Source: Ideonella paludis
Lineage (GTDB): Bacteria; Pseudomonadota; Gammaproteobacteria; Burkholderiales; Burkholderiaceae_C
DNA length: 64,000 nt
NCBI RefSeq assembly: GCF_018069865.1
Contig: NZ_JAGQDG010000006.1
Location: 1-64,000 of the forward strand
Direction: 5' to 3'
The notes beneath the pieces were generated by a model that made no database searches, was not told the origin of the DNA, and saw only the letters and a list, made by a program, of their open reading frames with translations. The number at the start of each line of letters is the position of its first letter. Position 1 is the first letter of the stretch. A program made the translations under genes and the position numbers. Of the stretch, positions 8,059 to 15,745 are shown in pieces.

Positions 8059-10533
8059 TCACAGGGTGGAGAGGGCCTGGAGCTGAGCGTCTGAAAGACC
8101 GGATGTGGGGACGATCCAAACGCTCTTGATGAACATTGACCCTGCGCCTCCGGTGCCGTCGCGGCCAATCTGAACTGCTGTGATTCCTGGCGGCTGGGTG
8201 CCCGCTGTTCCGGCTGTCGCCAGCACGCCGTTAGAGGCCGCGCGGAAGGCCGCATCCCTCACGCGAAGAACAGACTTGGCCGCGCCTGTGCCACCAGACT
8301 GCTGGAGGTAAATGTCTGTCGTGTTCCGCACCAGGGCAAACTGTGACCCGTTGGGATGAACAAAGAAGCCTGTAGAAACATTGGACCCACCAGCAGCGCC
8401 GACTCGCAACTGAGCAACAGGAGGGTACTGGTTTGGCACCCGGTAGATAACCTCATACTCCATGCCAATCGCGTACTCAGCACCGAGGGTGATGCCCATG
8501 TCGGACAGCAGAGCGGAGAGGCTGAAATTGGGCACCGTCACAGCCGAGCCCTGCGCCACGGTGAACGGGACCGGGTAGGCGGTGTTTGTATGGTTTGCCC
8601 CGGCAAGCAGCACACCCTCAACACCATCGGACACGAATGCTGTAGCCGCGCCTTTAGCAAGATATAGGCGCGCTGAATATCCGCCCGCACCTGGCGCTGT
8701 CTCGCTCAGCGAAACCATCACCCACCCGTCAGCCAATGCAGTCACCACCGGAGTCAGGCCTGGCCCAATCTGCCCAACAATTGCACGCGTGCTGAGGTCA
8801 ACAATTGCCCCCCGGTCAACGGCACCAGCTCCGGTAAATGCAACACCGATTTGCGTTAGCTCGGCCGGCTTAACAAGCCATACAGCGCTATATGCTTGCC
8901 CGGAAGTCGCGGAGATTACCGCCGTCTGCACTGCATGGCCTGTCAGCGTAGCGTTTCCAACAAGTTTGTAGGCCGCCCCAACACCAAGGGGGCTGGGCGC
9001 TGCGACAGCAACCACAGCAGCTTGGTTTTTAATCCAGTCCACTGCGGCAGGATTGGTGCTATTCGTGGCGTAGTTCACCCAGCCCGGATCAAGCCGCACA
9101 CCGGTGGTGCCCCATGGCACTTGCGAGCCCGAGTAGGCCACCATCGAGCCGTCAGCCTGCGGCTCGTAGACCTCGGCGGCGCGGTTGAAGGCTAGGCCTG
9201 GGCGCATGTACCGCGTGCGGCTTTCCAGCAGGCTGACGGCTCCAACATCAGCCAGCGAGAGCCGGCTGAGGTCTTGAACCTGGGTGTCCGTGAGTGGCTT
9301 CGATGGCACCAGCCAGAGGCCGTGGACATGGCCAGAGAAGTCATTTGCCGGGCCGCCCCATGGCGCGCCTGCAAGTCGAATGTTTGTCAGGCCAACAGGC
9401 AGAGCACACGCAGCATCCTGCGGCGCCAAGATGCCATTGACGGCGGCTCTGCTGTCGTTTGCCTTAGCGCGCAAAACAGCACGCTGACGCTCGCCAACGC
9501 CCGCCGCATTTGTGGACATTCCCTCAAGCTGCGGCGTGCCGCCTGACAACATCGAGAAACTCTGAGCCGCCGAGAAGTTGCGCGGAATGACGTAGATGCT
9601 GTTTGCAAAGGCGCCAGAGGACAGGCCCATGACCACCTTGTCGGCGGCAGTTGTCAATGTGGTGTAGTCAACCCCCGCCGTGTACTCGGACCCCAGCGGC
9701 GTGCCGAGCGACGAAAGGAGTGCTGTGCAGTTGGCGGCACCGATAGTTGCTGCGCCGGCCGCAAGTGGGACCGAGTAGCCCGCATTGGTGACATTGGTAA
9801 GCCAAACGTCAAGCCCAGATGCGCCGTCCCCTGTGTAGTTGGCCGTCGCAGCCGCGAACGTGTTGGACAGTCGAACCTGGGTGTTGCTGGTGACGGTAGA
9901 GGTTGGCGTTGACACCATGTTGCAGCGCCAATAGCCGTCAGCGAGAGGCTCGGTGTTTGCAATGACACCGGCAGAGGCAACGCTTGCACCGTTGGCCAGA
10001 TCAAAGCACGCAAACAGGTTTGTGCCGAACCCCGTCGAGGTCTGCACAAGCAGTAAATAACGCTTTGCGCTGCCGGCCCGCTCCTTGGCCACCACGCTGA
10101 CCGTGTGCGCAACAGATGCGGTGTAGGCCGGGTTTGTGCTCAGGTTGTGAGCGCCTGCGCTGGTGTCCTCTGTGAGCGACCATGACTGAGTGAGCCGGTC
10201 TGGCCCAAGCGCGGACGGCACGACATTGTTAAAGCCGACCTTGCTGCGCAGAGACATATCGCGCGGATCAGGCCAAAGCTGGGTAAAGCTCGGGTCAAAC
10301 CGAAACCCCCAGCGCCCATTGGCCCACTCTCGCGGGATCACATTGGCCGCAAAGCTGGACATCGAGCCGTCAGCTTGCGGGCACCACAAGTCAGGGCCGC
10401 TGCGCGTGTAGGTGAAGCCAGAGGCCAGCAGGCCGGTGGCGGCGTCGGCCAGGAACACGCGGCCGTAGGGGTCGCCGATGCCTCTACGAATCCTCCGCCC
10501 CCGCACCGGCCCACCCGCCACACGCAGCGTCAT
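8059..10533 (-). CDS. large virion protein built of two ~405-residue repeats (probable tail/adsorption protein)
   Basis: An 824-residue protein with an internal duplication. PQADGSM occurs at about residues 52 and 457. Each is followed by a WGxxGxRxDP-type segment, a Thr/Ala/Val-rich jelly-roll-like stretch, and a motif of type SLLSDMG/SLGTPLGSEY. Each half ends in a segment like LWLVPSKPLTDTQVQDLS or VWIVPTSGLSDAQLQALS. This two-unit beta-rich architecture suggests a fibre or lectin-like virion protein. I recognise no enzyme motif. It lies between capsid genes and the SGNH-like gene, an accessory position compared with Mu. The DNA looks somewhat less GC-rich than its neighbours. Confidence 0.55.
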   Translation of the reverse strand: MTLRVAGGPVRGRRIRRGIGDPYGRVFLADAATGLLASGFTYTRSGPDLWCPQADGSMSSFAANVIPREWANGRWGFRFDPSFTQLWPDPRDMSLRSKVGFNNVVPSALGPDRLTQSWSLTEDTSAGAHNLSTNPAYTASVAHTVSVVAKERAGSAKRYLLLVQTSTGFGTNLFACFDLANGASVASAGVIANTEPLADGYWRCNMVSTPTSTVTSNTQVRLSNTFAAATANYTGDGASGLDVWLTNVTNAGYSVPLAAGAATIGAANCTALLSSLGTPLGSEYTAGVDYTTLTTAADKVVMGLSSGAFANSIYVIPRNFSAAQSFSMLSGGTPQLEGMSTNAAGVGERQRAVLRAKANDSRAAVNGILAPQDAACALPVGLTNIRLAGAPWGGPANDFSGHVHGLWLVPSKPLTDTQVQDLSRLSLADVGAVSLLESRTRYMRPGLAFNRAAEVYEPQADGSMVAYSGSQVPWGTTGVRLDPGWVNYATNSTNPAAVDWIKNQAAVVAVAAPSPLGVGAAYKLVGNATLTGHAVQTAVISATSGQAYSAVWLVKPAELTQIGVAFTGAGAVDRGAIVDLSTRAIVGQIGPGLTPVVTALADGWVMVSLSETAPGAGGYSARLYLAKGAATAFVSDGVEGVLLAGANHTNTAYPVPFTVAQGSAVTVPNFSLSALLSDMGITLGAEYAIGMEYEVIYRVPNQYPPVAQLRVGAAGGSNVSTGFFVHPNGSQFALVRNTTDIYLQQSGGTGAAKSVLRVRDAAFRAASNGVLATAGTAGTQPPGITAVQIGRDGTGGAGSMFIKSVWIVPTSGLSDAQLQALSTL

Positions 10534-10539
10534 AGCGGC

Positions 10540-10848
10540 TTACTCCCCCACCCCAAAGTAGCACTCGATCTCTTGCGTGCCGCTGGCCACTTGCGCGCTG
10601 TAGTGCGTGGCGTCGCCGATGTGCCAAGAGCCCTTCTCGCCGGGCAAGATGGGCATGGCGCGGGCGTCACCCGTGGCCGTGGCCACGGCCAGGTCGCTGC
10701 GGCCAACGACCAGGCGCACCACGGAGGGGCCGGGGTTGTAGACCATCATCTCGGTGGCCCGGGTGGGGTTGGCGGGCAGCGCGGTGACGGCGGCGGCCGT
10801 GGATGCCGTCAAACCAAAGCCGGTGCGCCACAGGCTGAAGTTAGGCAT
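10540..10848 (-). CDS. hypothetical phage structural-cluster protein, 102 aa
   Basis: Starts MPNFSLWRTGFGLTASTAA. The middle (MMVYNPGPSVVRLVVGRSD, LPGEKGSWHIGDATHYSAQV) looks like a small beta-sandwich, and the C-terminus is acidic. It overlaps the upstream gene by 8 nt and is followed 6 nt later by the 824-residue protein, so it is likely cotranslated with it. Possibly a baseplate or fibre accessory protein. I do not recognise the family. Confidence 0.5.
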   Translation of the reverse strand: MPNFSLWRTGFGLTASTAAAVTALPANPTRATEMMVYNPGPSVVRLVVGRSDLAVATATGDARAMPILPGEKGSWHIGDATHYSAQVASGTQEIECYFGVGE

Positions 10849-11362
10849 GGGCTGCGCCCTCGTCTTCATCGGCAGCGGCTTCGGGCGTGTAGGGCTTGAC
10901 GGTGTGGCCCAGCAGCGGCCCAGCGTCTTCATCGCTCAGCCAAACGCGGTCGCCAATCTCGTGGCGCTTGCCGTTGTTGAGCGGGCTCACCACTTCGTAT
11001 TCCAGGCGGCCTTGCTCGTCCCGCACGGGGCCTTCTGGGGCGGCGGGTGCGGCTTGCTCTGTTGCGGCCAGCACTTGGGCCACAGTGGCCAGTGCTGCGG
11101 ACGCGGCGGCGGCTGGGCCGGCGCCCAAGATCACCACGTCGGTGTTCGGGTCGTTGCCGACCTGGTCGCTCGCTGCGCCTTCGCCGGCGAGCTCGGCGCC
11201 CGTGCCGCCTGAGGATTGCCCGCCGCTCTCGGGCGCGGCGTTATCGGTGGCCGCGTCGCCTTGCGCGGCGGTCGTTCCCTGAGCATTGGTGTCTTGTTGG
11301 TCTTGCCCCTGCTCTTGCGCGGCGGGGGTGGTGCGTGGGCTTTGGGGCTTGGCTTTTGCCAT
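10841..11362 (-). CDS. hypothetical Ala/Gln/Pro-rich phage head-cluster protein, 173 aa
   Basis: The first ~100 residues are low complexity (repeated AAQ, TNAQGTT and Gly/Ala runs). The C-terminal ~60 residues (EVVSPLNNGKRHEIGDRVWL, LLGHTVKPYTP) look folded and resemble small head-completion or capsid-associated domains. It follows the major capsid gene. ATG 11362 is preceded by a good purine-rich site (GGAGCC); the longer in-frame start at 11410 gives an implausible Pro-rich extension. Function unknown. Confidence 0.55.
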   Translation of the reverse strand: MAKAKPQSPRTTPAAQEQGQDQQDTNAQGTTAAQGDAATDNAAPESGGQSSGGTGAELAGEGAASDQVGNDPNTDVVILGAGPAAAASAALATVAQVLAATEQAAPAAPEGPVRDEQGRLEYEVVSPLNNGKRHEIGDRVWLSDEDAGPLLGHTVKPYTPEAAADEDEGAAHA

Positions 11363-11455
11363 GGCGGGCTCCGGTAGGTGTTGGCTGTGTGGGGGCGGTG
11401 GCCACGGCACCAGGTGGGCCGTGGCCGGGGGGCGCGGTGGCGCCCCAAGGCTTGC

Positions 11456-12424
11456 TTAGGCGACGGCGTTCTGGAAGTAGTAGCCCGCCTCTTGCATGGT
11501 CACCAGCTCGATGACTTGCTCACCCACGCGCACAATCTGGCTGCCACGCACGCCCTTGGTCGGCGCGTCGATGGTGCCCGCGATACGGCTGCCCCACTGT
11601 GCTGTGAAGCCGAAGGTGGGCATCGGGCTGCGGGTGTTGCGCACGGCGGTCTCGATCTTGAGCAGCGCGCAGTGCTTGCCCCACAAACGGCTGTAGCTGG
11701 CCGTTTGGCCCTTGTTGGCCGTGTTGGCAAAGGCCTGGCCCACGTGCACGCGGCGCAGCTCCAGCAGCGCGGCTACGGCCTCGCGGGTGGCGTAGCCACT
11801 TGCGGCCAAGCCGCCTTGGCCGCCCGTCATGTTCAGCACAGCGGCCACCACCTTGGGGTGCTGGCGGAAGGCCGTCCAGGTTGCCTGGCCAAACACGATG
11901 TCGGTGGGGCGCACCAGCATCTTGTCCATGGCGGCCAGGATGGCGGCGACGGGGTTGCTGTTGGTGTAGTCCGACCACTGGCCGACGCCGGAGAGGGTCT
12001 CGCGCAGGCTGGAGCTGTAGGTGTTCAGGTTGAACACCAGGTTGGCCACGCGCTGCTCGCGTGCCATCTCCAACAAGACCGTGGTGTTCTCGGCCGCGAT
12101 GTCCAGCGGGTTGGCGCCGCTGTTGCTGTTCTTGGCGTTGTCCACATCCTTGTTGGGCACCAAGTCGTCCAGCGCGTGGTCTTCGGTGGCGGCCGTCACA
12201 TCGACGCTACCAAACTCGACCTGGTTAGGCTCGCTGGTGCGGCCGACCTTGGTGTCGGGGATGGTGAACACCTCGGAGGTGTTGAACTTGGTGTAGACGA
12301 ACTTCTCGCCGTCTGTCTGCACGCGGGGCAGCACGGCGTCGGCGATCATGCCCTCGGGCTTGATGGCCAGGGCGATTTGGGTCAAGCGCGGTTGCACTTG
12401 CATGGGGCTGGTGTTGCTGCTCAC
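11456..12424 (-). CDS. major capsid protein (BcepMu-like)
   Basis: A 322-residue protein lying after the protease/scaffold and cement genes, the standard place of the major head subunit. AIKPEGMIADAVLPRVQ, a VFTIPDTKVG stretch, ENTTVLLEMAREQRVANLVF and GKHCALLKIETAVRNTRSP are typical of HK97-fold capsid proteins of this phage group. It would form the icosahedral shell and be processed together with the gpI-like protease. A 42-bp gap separates it from the cement gene. Confidence 0.82.
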   Translation of the reverse strand: MSSNTSPMQVQPRLTQIALAIKPEGMIADAVLPRVQTDGEKFVYTKFNTSEVFTIPDTKVGRTSEPNQVEFGSVDVTAATEDHALDDLVPNKDVDNAKNSNSGANPLDIAAENTTVLLEMAREQRVANLVFNLNTYSSSLRETLSGVGQWSDYTNSNPVAAILAAMDKMLVRPTDIVFGQATWTAFRQHPKVVAAVLNMTGGQGGLAASGYATREAVAALLELRRVHVGQAFANTANKGQTASYSRLWGKHCALLKIETAVRNTRSPMPTFGFTAQWGSRIAGTIDAPTKGVRGSQIVRVGEQVIELVTMQEAGYYFQNAVA

Positions 12425-12466
12425 AGAGGGCTCCTAGTAGTTTGTTGAAGCGGTGCTGCCTGGGCC

Positions 12467-12841
12467 TTAGCCCTGGATGCGCATGGGGCTGACGAGCACT
12501 TTGATGATGTCGCCGCTCACACCGGCCGTTTCAGCCTGGCCGATAGACCAGACATTGGCGCCAGCGGCCGGGGCCGCCACCACCAATCGGCCGTTGGCGT
12601 CTGCCACCAGCGGGTCGCCGGCGGTTACGGTGCCGCCCAACTCGAACTCTTCAAAGCCCAAGCGGGTGACTTCGATGCGGTCGCCAGCCACGCTGGCGCC
12701 CAAGCGGCCGGAGCCACCGATCACCTTGTCTGCGGCGGCGGTGGCCAGAACCACGGCCAGCTTGGCGGTGTCGAACTTGACAGCGCGGTACGGGGGGACG
12801 ACAGCCGAGGCGTCGTAGTTTTTGCGAAGGATGGAAGGCAC
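12467..12841 (-). CDS. capsid cement/decoration protein (DUF2190-like)
   Basis: A 124-residue Gly/Ala/Val-rich protein (MPSILRKNYDASAVVPPYRA; VTAGDPLVADANGRLVVAAP; DIIKVLVSPMRIQG). Length, composition and position between protease and major capsid gene fit the capsid cement or decoration group. Such proteins stabilise the expanded shell. Confidence is limited because the sequences are short and beta-rich. Confidence 0.7.
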   Translation of the reverse strand: MPSILRKNYDASAVVPPYRAVKFDTAKLAVVLATAAADKVIGGSGRLGASVAGDRIEVTRLGFEEFELGGTVTAGDPLVADANGRLVVAAPAAGANVWSIGQAETAGVSGDIIKVLVSPMRIQG

Positions 12842-12882
12842 GTTGCGCTCCTGTGTTGACCGGGGTTTGGGGGCAGCGCCGC

Positions 12883-13386
12883 TTACTTGGCAGCGCGTTG
12901 GGTGACGTGGTCGATGGCCTGGCCGATGCTGATCGTGTGGCCCTTGGCCGCTTCAGCGGCCTGGAACTGGCGGGCTTCTGCGGCCACCTCGGCGTCGGTC
13001 TTGTTTCCTTGGCCGGGCGCGGGGTCGCCGCCGTCCTCTTGCTTGCCCAGCTTGATCTGCGGCGCCAAGCGCCCCATGAACTCGGCAAAGAACTCGGCGG
13101 CCGGCTTCTTGGCTGGGGTGTCGGTGCCCGGCGCTGCAAAGGTCAGCTCAAAGCCGCCGTCTTCAATGGCGGCCATGAACTCGGCCAGGCCGGCTTCTTG
13201 CGCGGGCAGCAGCTTGCCCTCGGCCTTCCAGCCGGTGATCTGCAGCTTGATGCGCTCGCCTTGGCGCTCGCTCTTGAGCTTCTTCAGCTCTTCGGCTTGC
13301 GCGGCAAATTCGGCGGCGGCTTCGGCCTTGGCTTTGGCGGCGGCCTCTTGGGCGGCGCGCTCCAGGTCTGCGGGGGTGAGGCTCAT
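12883..13386 (-). CDS. possible internal in-frame scaffold product (Mu Z-like)
   Basis: An in-frame ATG at 13386 (MSLTPADLERAAQEAAAK) begins exactly at the coiled-coil domain and is preceded by GGAGAAG about 11 nt upstream. In Mu, scaffold Z is made by internal initiation within I. The predicted 167-residue product is almost purely helical and charged. Inference from position only. Confidence 0.4.
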   Translation of the reverse strand: MSLTPADLERAAQEAAAKAKAEAAAEFAAQAEELKKLKSERQGERIKLQITGWKAEGKLLPAQEAGLAEFMAAIEDGGFELTFAAPGTDTPAKKPAAEFFAEFMGRLAPQIKLGKQEDGGDPAPGQGNKTDAEVAAEARQFQAAEAAKGHTISIGQAIDHVTQRAAK

Positions 13387-14103
13387 GGTGTGGTCTTCTC
13401 CAGGGGTGGGGGCGGTGAACATGGGGCGGGGTGGTGCGTCTTCTGTGGCCTCTTTGCTGGCCAGCTCGCGCAGCTGGGCTGCGGCGGTGCTCACGCTGCT
13501 GATGCGCCACTCGGGCAGCAGGCGGTCGGCCTCTTCCAGGCCTTTGTCGGCAATGGTTGCTTCACGCATGGCGCGCAGGGTGGCGGCAATGTCATCAAGC
13601 GCCCAGCCGGTGATGCGCTCGTCGTCGCCGCTTGCAAACTCGTGCGCCTCGGCGTCCTCAGCCGCGCTGAACTGCACGGGCTTCAGGCCGTCAATGGCCG
13701 GCGGGGCGGCGCCCAGCCAGCCGATGTGGCGCACGCGCCAGCCGTGCTGCTTGTCTTTGACCACGGCCACGCTGCGGTTGCGATAGGCACCCTGCGCCAC
13801 GCCCGCTTCAAAGCTGGGGTTCACGTCGTCGAACTTGGCAAACAAGCTCTCGCCGTCGCGCTTGAGCGTGGCCCAGCCGTAGGCCGGGGCGTCGTGCTTG
13901 GGGTGGCCAATCACGGCGGGGGGCTTGCCCAGGGCCACGTTTGCGACCATCTGATCCAGGTCAGCGGTGCTGAAGGCGCACTCGGTGCCTTTGCTGTCGG
14001 TGTGGGCACCGGCTTTGAAGACCTCGATCCAATCGGCCAGGCCTTTGAAGGCATGGGCGGCGGCATGGGCCGGTGGCTTGGGTGTGGGGTGCTTGTGTGG
14101 CAT
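12883..14103 (-). CDS. phage prohead protease/scaffold (Mu gpI-like)
   Basis: A 406-residue protein. The N-terminal ~210 residues carry the protease-like part: ADLDQMVANVALGKPPAVIGHPKHDAPAYGW, given here in parts as ADLDQMVANVALG and IGHPKHDAPAYGW, then NPSFEAGVAQGAYRNRSV and HIGWLGAAPPAIDGL. The C-terminal half is a charged Ala/Glu/Lys coiled coil typical of scaffold. Mu gene I has the same protease-plus-scaffold design. ATG 14103 is chosen over 14220, because the longer reading would translate through the activator palindrome. It is the first gene of the left virion block, yet F, its usual neighbour, is 20 kb away. Confidence 0.85.
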   Translation of the reverse strand: MPHKHPTPKPPAHAAAHAFKGLADWIEVFKAGAHTDSKGTECAFSTADLDQMVANVALGKPPAVIGHPKHDAPAYGWATLKRDGESLFAKFDDVNPSFEAGVAQGAYRNRSVAVVKDKQHGWRVRHIGWLGAAPPAIDGLKPVQFSAAEDAEAHEFASGDDERITGWALDDIAATLRAMREATIADKGLEEADRLLPEWRISSVSTAAAQLRELASKEATEDAPPRPMFTAPTPGEDHTMSLTPADLERAAQEAAAKAKAEAAAEFAAQAEELKKLKSERQGERIKLQITGWKAEGKLLPAQEAGLAEFMAAIEDGGFELTFAAPGTDTPAKKPAAEFFAEFMGRLAPQIKLGKQEDGGDPAPGQGNKTDAEVAAEARQFQAAEAAKGHTISIGQAIDHVTQRAAK

Positions 14104-14139
14104 GCCGCCACTGTGCCCACCGCTGCCCGCTGGGGGCAG

Positions 14140-14155
14140 TGTGAAACGCTTCACA
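14140..14155 (-). promoter_or_regulatory. candidate late-promoter activator site upstream of the protease gene
   Basis: TGTGAA 14140-14145, spacer ACGC, TTCACA 14150-14155. Its centre is 44.5 bp from ATG 14103. It is the counterpart of the Mu promoter in front of gene I. It is identical over 20 bp to the 8034-8049 copy, including flanks, and shares a downstream GGCACAGTG element with it. Confidence 0.65.
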
Positions 14156-14298
14156 GCGTTGGGATGGGGGCTGAACCCCGAAGGCCTGTTTAAGCCATTT
14201 TTTCGACCCCGCCTGTCCACAGACAGCGGAAAACCGGACAGCAGGCCTTGTTGGGGCCGTTAAACGGCTCTAAAACATGGTCAGGCTTGCAGGCAAGC
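14156..14298. other. intergenic block with several inverted repeats; candidate phage end or rearrangement junction
   Basis: This 143-bp segment separates the late I unit from the end of the early operon, which are not neighbours in standard BcepMu order. It holds AGGCTTGC-AG-GCAAGCCT (14283-14300, overlapping the Mor-like stop), GCCGTTAAACGGC (14256-14268), CCTGTCC/GGACAG arms and AAGGCCTG/CAGGCCTT arms. It also contains TTTTTTCGACCC (about 14198-14208), which recurs as TTTTTCGACCC downstream of F at about 35283-35293. No gene is seen. Transposase end sites or a terminator are both possible. Confidence 0.5.
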
Positions 14299-14805
14299 CT
14301 AGCGTTTTGCCAATCCGAAGGGGTTGTGGGCGGTGGGCGTGCCTTCGGCGCTGGTTTCGGGCTCGGCGTCTTCTTTGTCGAGCCAGTCGCGGAAGATGTC
14401 CATCTGGCCGGCGGCGGCGGCTTCGGCCTCGGCTTGGCAGATGGTGATCACATGGCGGCGGGTGTAGTTGGTCTCTACAGCAATCTCGCCTTGCGTCCAG
14501 CCCTCCCGAGCCAGGGCGTGCACGCGCTGGTGCCGGTATTGCTGCAGCACCTTGTCGTACTTGGGCAGCTCAAGGGTGATGCCCGCGCACTCGGCCACCA
14601 GGGCGGCAAAGGCGCTGTGGCCCACCACGTCATACAGCCAATGGTCGCGCCGCACCCGCACGGGCACCGTGAGCTGCGTGCCGCCCCGCTGGGCGGCCAG
14701 CTCCAGGGCCGGGCCTTCACCCATCACGCGGATGAGCAGGCGCAGCTGCGGCGGCAGCAGGTGCGTGTTCAAGCACTGGGGGGCGGGGCGCTTGGGGCGG
14801 GCCAT
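14299..14805 (-). CDS. Mor/C-family transcriptional activator
   Basis: A 168-residue protein. The C-terminal half reads ITLELPKYDKVLQQYRHQRV followed by HALAREGWTQGEIAVETNYT and RRHVITICQAEAEA, the pattern of the Mor activator family (PxxDK... then a helix-turn-helix). Mor and C turn on middle and late transcription in Mu. It is the last gene of the early operon, directly after gemA as in Mu. It is the natural candidate to bind the four TGTGAA-N4-TTCACA sites. ATG 14805 gives the compact protein; the upstream extension to 15030 overlaps gemA and is rejected. Confidence 0.75.
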   Translation of the reverse strand: MARPKRPAPQCLNTHLLPPQLRLLIRVMGEGPALELAAQRGGTQLTVPVRVRRDHWLYDVVGHSAFAALVAECAGITLELPKYDKVLQQYRHQRVHALAREGWTQGEIAVETNYTRRHVITICQAEAEAAAAGQMDIFRDWLDKEDAEPETSAEGTPTAHNPFGLAKR

Positions 14806-14831
14806 GGGTGCGGTGGTTCCTGCTTGCTCAA

Positions 14832-15332
14832 TCAGCCGTTGACCTGCGCGCCCACGCGCTGGCCCCAGGCTTTCATGCCTTCGATCAGCTCGGCCATCTG
14901 GTAGCCGGTGATGGTGGCCATGCTCTCCAGGCCTTTGACCTGGCGCAGCGCCCAGGCCTCTATGGCGGCGTTGCAGGCCTCGGCGTTGGGCGGGTGGCCC
15001 ACGGCGTTCACAGCGGCCAGGGCGTACCACATGGCGCGCAGCTTGCGGTGCTGGGCCTCGCGGATGGTGTGCACCGCAGGCTTGGCATTAGCGCGGGGCT
15101 TGGGCGCAAAGCCCATGGCCTTGAAGCGGGCCAGCACGGCTTGGCGCTCGGCCGGGGTCATCTGCTTGGCGCTGCTCTTGCCTGTCACGCCCTCCAGCAC
15201 GGCGCGGTATTGGTCTTCAGCCAGGCCCAGCACGCCACGCCCGATGTGGATCAGCTTCACCTCGATAGCGTAGGCGGGGTCGTCCGCGTGGGTGGTGTCG
15301 TCGATGACGACGGCCTGGGGGCGGGCGCTCAT
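14832..15332 (-). CDS. GemA-like regulatory protein (DUF1018)
   Basis: A 166-residue protein. KLIHIGRGVLGLAEDQYRAVLEGVTGKSSAK, given in parts as KLIHIGRGVLGL and QYRAVLEGVTGKSSAK, is diagnostic of the GemA family, followed by LTPAERQAVLARFKAMGF-type text (here MTPAERQAVLARFKAMGF). In Mu GemA affects host and phage DNA topology and expression. ATG 15332 overlaps the upstream stop as TGATG. It is followed 26 nt later by the Mor-like gene, the same pair as in Mu. Confidence 0.85.
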   Translation of the reverse strand: MSARPQAVVIDDTTHADDPAYAIEVKLIHIGRGVLGLAEDQYRAVLEGVTGKSSAKQMTPAERQAVLARFKAMGFAPKPRANAKPAVHTIREAQHRKLRAMWYALAAVNAVGHPPNAEACNAAIEAWALRQVKGLESMATITGYQMAELIEGMKAWGQRVGAQVNG

Positions 15333-15610
15333 CACAGGGCCTCCACGGTGAAGGGCTCGCCGCTTTCAGTGCCCCAGTCTTGGGTGTGGCTCGTCAGCAC
15401 GGCCAGGGTGCTGGTGTAGCCGAAGGGGCTCTTCTCGTGCAGGGTGAACATGGGCCTGGCGGTGCTGTTCTGCAGCCCGCACAACAGGCTCACGCAAGAC
15501 ATCATGCACACCTCCAGCTCGGCCCGGTTGGTGGCGGGCAAGGTGCCCAGGTGGTGCCGCCCTTGGCCGTCTGGCAGCTCGATGTACAGGCGGTAGCTCT
15601 TCATGTTCAT
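15332..15610 (-). CDS. hypothetical early phage protein, 92 aa
   Basis: Starts MNMKSYRLYIELPDGQGRHH, then an MSCVSLLCGL helix and a beta-rich end. It is coupled to gemA by a TGATG overlap. A GGAG site precedes ATG 15610; ATG 15604 is an alternative. It is the first gene after the terminator at 15679-15709, so it may begin a separate middle transcription unit with gemA and mor. I do not recognise the family. Confidence 0.55.
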   Translation of the reverse strand: MNMKSYRLYIELPDGQGRHHLGTLPATNRAELEVCMMSCVSLLCGLQNSTARPMFTLHEKSPFGYTSTLAVLTSHTQDWGTESGEPFTVEAL

Positions 15611-15642
15611 TTGCTTGTTCTCCGGGTGTTTGCAAGGCTTGC

Positions 15643-15679
15643 TCAAACGCTCTTCACAGGGGCTTTGCTGAGCGTTTGA
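15643..15679. repeat. 10-bp perfect inverted repeat upstream of the gemA-mor unit
   Basis: TCAAACGCTC (15643-15652) and GAGCGTTTGA (15670-15679) are perfect inverted arms, 17 nt apart. They lie between the terminator of the DUF3164 gene and the next start codon, the expected place of a middle promoter or operator. Confidence 0.5.
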
Positions 15680-15709
15680 AAAAGCCCCCGCCATTACTTG
15701 CGCGGGGGT
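15679..15709 (-). terminator. rho-independent terminator after the DUF3164 gene
   Basis: Minus-strand reading gives CCCCCGC, a 10-nt loop, GCGGGGG and then CTTTTTC. The strong GC stem plus T-run lies 37 nt beyond the DUF3164 stop. It separates the long early operon from the three-gene hypothetical-gemA-mor unit, suggesting a distinct promoter or regulated read-through for the latter. Confidence 0.75.
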
Positions 15710-15745
15710 GAAAGGGGCCTCGTAACAGGCCAGGGAGTCGAGGGG

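Noticed and set aside
14156-14220. Start of the protease gene at 14220 (extra 39 residues)
   Set aside because: This would place the activator palindrome inside the coding region. The added residues are Arg/Pro-rich and unlike the family; ATG 14103 has consistent spacing.
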